From an uncultured Bacteroidales bacterium (GTDB lineage: Bacteria; Bacteroidota; Bacteroidia; Bacteroidales; Bacteroidaceae): a stretch of 64,000 nt of DNA. Both the position numbers and the translations under genes were made by a program. How positions within the stretch are numbered: position 1 is the first letter of the stretch; each line of letters begins with the position of its first letter. The notes below the pieces were generated by a model. The model was not told where the DNA came from. It did no database searches and worked only from the letters and a program-made list of their open reading frames with translations. Positions 62,793 to 64,000 of the stretch are shown in pieces. The stretch lies in NCBI GenBank assembly GCA_902801325.1, contig CADCHQ010000012.1, forward strand, positions 1 to 64,000, written 5' to 3'.

Positions 62793-63494
62793 ATGAGTAA
62801 ACTGACAAAGAACCAAAAGTTGGTCGCTGATAAAATTGAAGCAGGGAAAGCATACACCTTGAAAGAGGCTTCACAACTGGTCAAGGATATCACCACGACC
62901 AAGTTTGACGCTTCGGTAGATATCGATGTACGTTTGGGCGTAGACCCTCGTAAGGCCAACCAAATGGTACGTGGCGTGGTTTCACTGCCTAACGGTACCG
63001 GTAAGGTTACACGAGTACTGTGCCTCTGTACACCTGATGCTGAAACTGCTGCTAAAGAAGCTGGCGCTGACTATGTAGGTCTCGATGAATATATCGAGAA
63101 AATCAAAGGTGGCTGGACCGACATCGACGTTATCATCACTATGCCCGCTATCATGGGTAAGATTGGTGCGCTGGGTCGTATTCTGGGTCCCCGTGGCTTG
63201 ATGCCTAACCCCAAGAGTGGTACCGTGACAATGGATGTTGCAAAGGCTATCCGTGAGGTTAAGCAGGGTAAGATTGACTTCAAGGTCGATAAGACTGGTA
63301 TTGTGCATGCTTCCATTGGTAAGGTGTCTTTCGATGCTCAAAAGATCATGGAGAATGCCAAGGAGTTCATCAGCACTATCATCAAGCTGAAGCCCGCCGC
63401 TGCAAAGGGAACTTACATCAAGAGTATTTATCTTTCGAGTACTATGAGCCGCGGTGTCAAGGTCGATCCTAAGGCTGTAGAAGAAATCGCTTAA
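62793..63494 (+). CDS. rplA: 50S ribosomal protein L1
   Basis: The 233-residue product contains [19 protein letters not shown] and the flexible two-domain L1 layout. It lies 17 bases after rplK. L1 commonly represses its own operon by binding the mRNA leader; that site was not looked for in detail here. Confidence 0.97.
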   Translation: MSKLTKNQKLVADKIEAGKAYTLKEASQLVKDITTTKFDASVDIDVRLGVDPRKANQMVRGVVSLPNGTGKVTRVLCLCTPDAETAAKEAGADYVGLDEYIEKIKGGWTDIDVIITMPAIMGKIGALGRILGPRGLMPNPKSGTVTMDVAKAIREVKQGKIDFKVDKTGIVHASIGKVSFDAQKIMENAKEFISTIIKLKPAAAKGTYIKSIYLSSTMSRGVKVDPKAVEEIA

Positions 63495-63506
63495 TTTTAG
63501 ACAATC

Positions 63507-64000
63507 ATGAGAAAGGAAGATAAAGTTGCAATTATTGCACAGCTGGGCGAGACCCTGCAGCAGTACCCCCATTTCTACCTTGTAGATGTTGAGGGTATGA
63601 ACGCAGCGTCGACAAGCGCTCTTCGTCGTAAGTGCTTCCAGAACAATATCAAGATGGTTGTTGTAAAAAACACCCTCTTGCACAAGGCTATGGAAGCTTC
63701 GGAGATTGATTTCTCTGCTCTTTATGGCTCACTGAAAGGCACAACTGCCGTAATGTTCACAGAGGTAGCCAATGTACCTGCCAAGATGATTAAGGAACTG
63801 AAGGCTAAGAAGGCTGTTAAGCCCGAGCTGAAGGCTGCTTATGCTGAGGAAGGTTGCTATGTTGGTGCCGAGCAGCTCGATGCCCTGTGCTCCATCAAGA
63901 GCAAGAACGAGGTTATCGCAGAGATTGTTGCACTGCTGCAGTCTCCTGCCAAGAACGTCCTGTCGGCTTTGCAGAGTGGACAGAACACTATCCACGGAGT
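63507..64000 (+). CDS. rplJ: 50S ribosomal protein L10 (partial, runs off the end)
   Basis: The product starts MRKEDKVAIIAQLGETLQQY and contains FYLVDVEGMNAASTSALRRK and VVKNTLLHKAMEA, matching L10, the base of the L7/L12 stalk. About 164 residues are seen before base 64000; the stop codon is outside. It starts 12 bases after rplA. Confidence 0.96.
   Translation, partial: MRKEDKVAIIAQLGETLQQYPHFYLVDVEGMNAASTSALRRKCFQNNIKMVVVKNTLLHKAMEASEIDFSALYGSLKGTTAVMFTEVANVPAKMIKELKAKKAVKPELKAAYAEEGCYVGAEQLDALCSIKSKNEVIAEIVALLQSPAKNVLSALQSGQNTIHG

Overview
The window looks like chromosomal DNA of a Bacteroidales bacterium, most likely Prevotellaceae. The evidence is a type IX secretion/gliding core (PorP-PorK-PorL-PorM-PorN), GLPGLI proteins, TonB-linked outer membrane proteins, Bacteroidetes-type promoters (TTTG, 19-20 bases, TAnnTTTG) at many genes, and the order rpsU-xerC-hpf-tRNAs-tuf-tRNA-secE-nusG-rplKAJ. 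No prophage, transposase, plasmid gene or CRISPR array was found. Assignments rest on reading the sequence and on knowledge of families; nothing was searched.

Layout. 1-530: one arm of a roughly 0.5 kb inverted repeat whose other arm is at 16726-17276. 607-8097 (minus): two tandem giant secreted paralogues with a discoidin-like domain and a type IX-like C-terminal end. 8239-13008: a DUF4954 beta-helix protein (minus), then a shortened methyltransferase-like protein, a cobalamin adenosyltransferase, a DUF2795 protein and a lipoprotein tyrosine phosphatase. 13213-16515: a three-module pectinolytic enzyme (GH105, PL10, CE8). 16516-18091: repeat-rich DNA without a convincing gene. 18092-19864 (minus): a double alpha/beta hydrolase. 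20203-27213: the type IX secretion cluster plus a small beta-barrel protein, overlapping priA (27183-29690). 29804-31534: a second double alpha/beta hydrolase. 31676-36642: a 7TM-HD phosphodiesterase (minus) divergent from gltX-waaA. 36901-39711: a GH127 enzyme. 39712-40288: an orphan promoter and repeat hairpins. 40289-47389 (minus): an operon of BlaI repressor, BlaR1-type peptidase with TonB C-terminus, three GLPGLI proteins and a TonB-receptor-like barrel. 47799-52830: a four-helix-bundle protein, gamma carbonic anhydrase, Xaa-Pro aminopeptidase, free methionine sulfoxide reductase and malate dehydrogenase. 53074-57831: a giant subtilase with a dockerin-like tail. 58121-64000: ribosomal and translation housekeeping block with five tRNAs; rplJ runs off the end.

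How the parts fit. PorKLMN/PorP would export the large secreted proteins. The pectinase, GH127 and the two esterase-like proteins suggest plant cell wall (pectin and arabinan) use. The BlaI/BlaR1/GLPGLI/barrel operon has the shape of an envelope-sensing system with no beta-lactamase attached.

The most unusual signal is repeat DNA that enters coding sequence. A G/C-rich palindromic element scattered between genes is also found in frame four times in the TonB-receptor-like gene and once in a signal peptide region. Five octamers lie inside the methionine sulfoxide reductase gene. PorL carries a Gly/Val-rich stretch of about 105 residues. The 0.5 kb inverted repeat holds hairpins whose paired bases changed together between the two copies.
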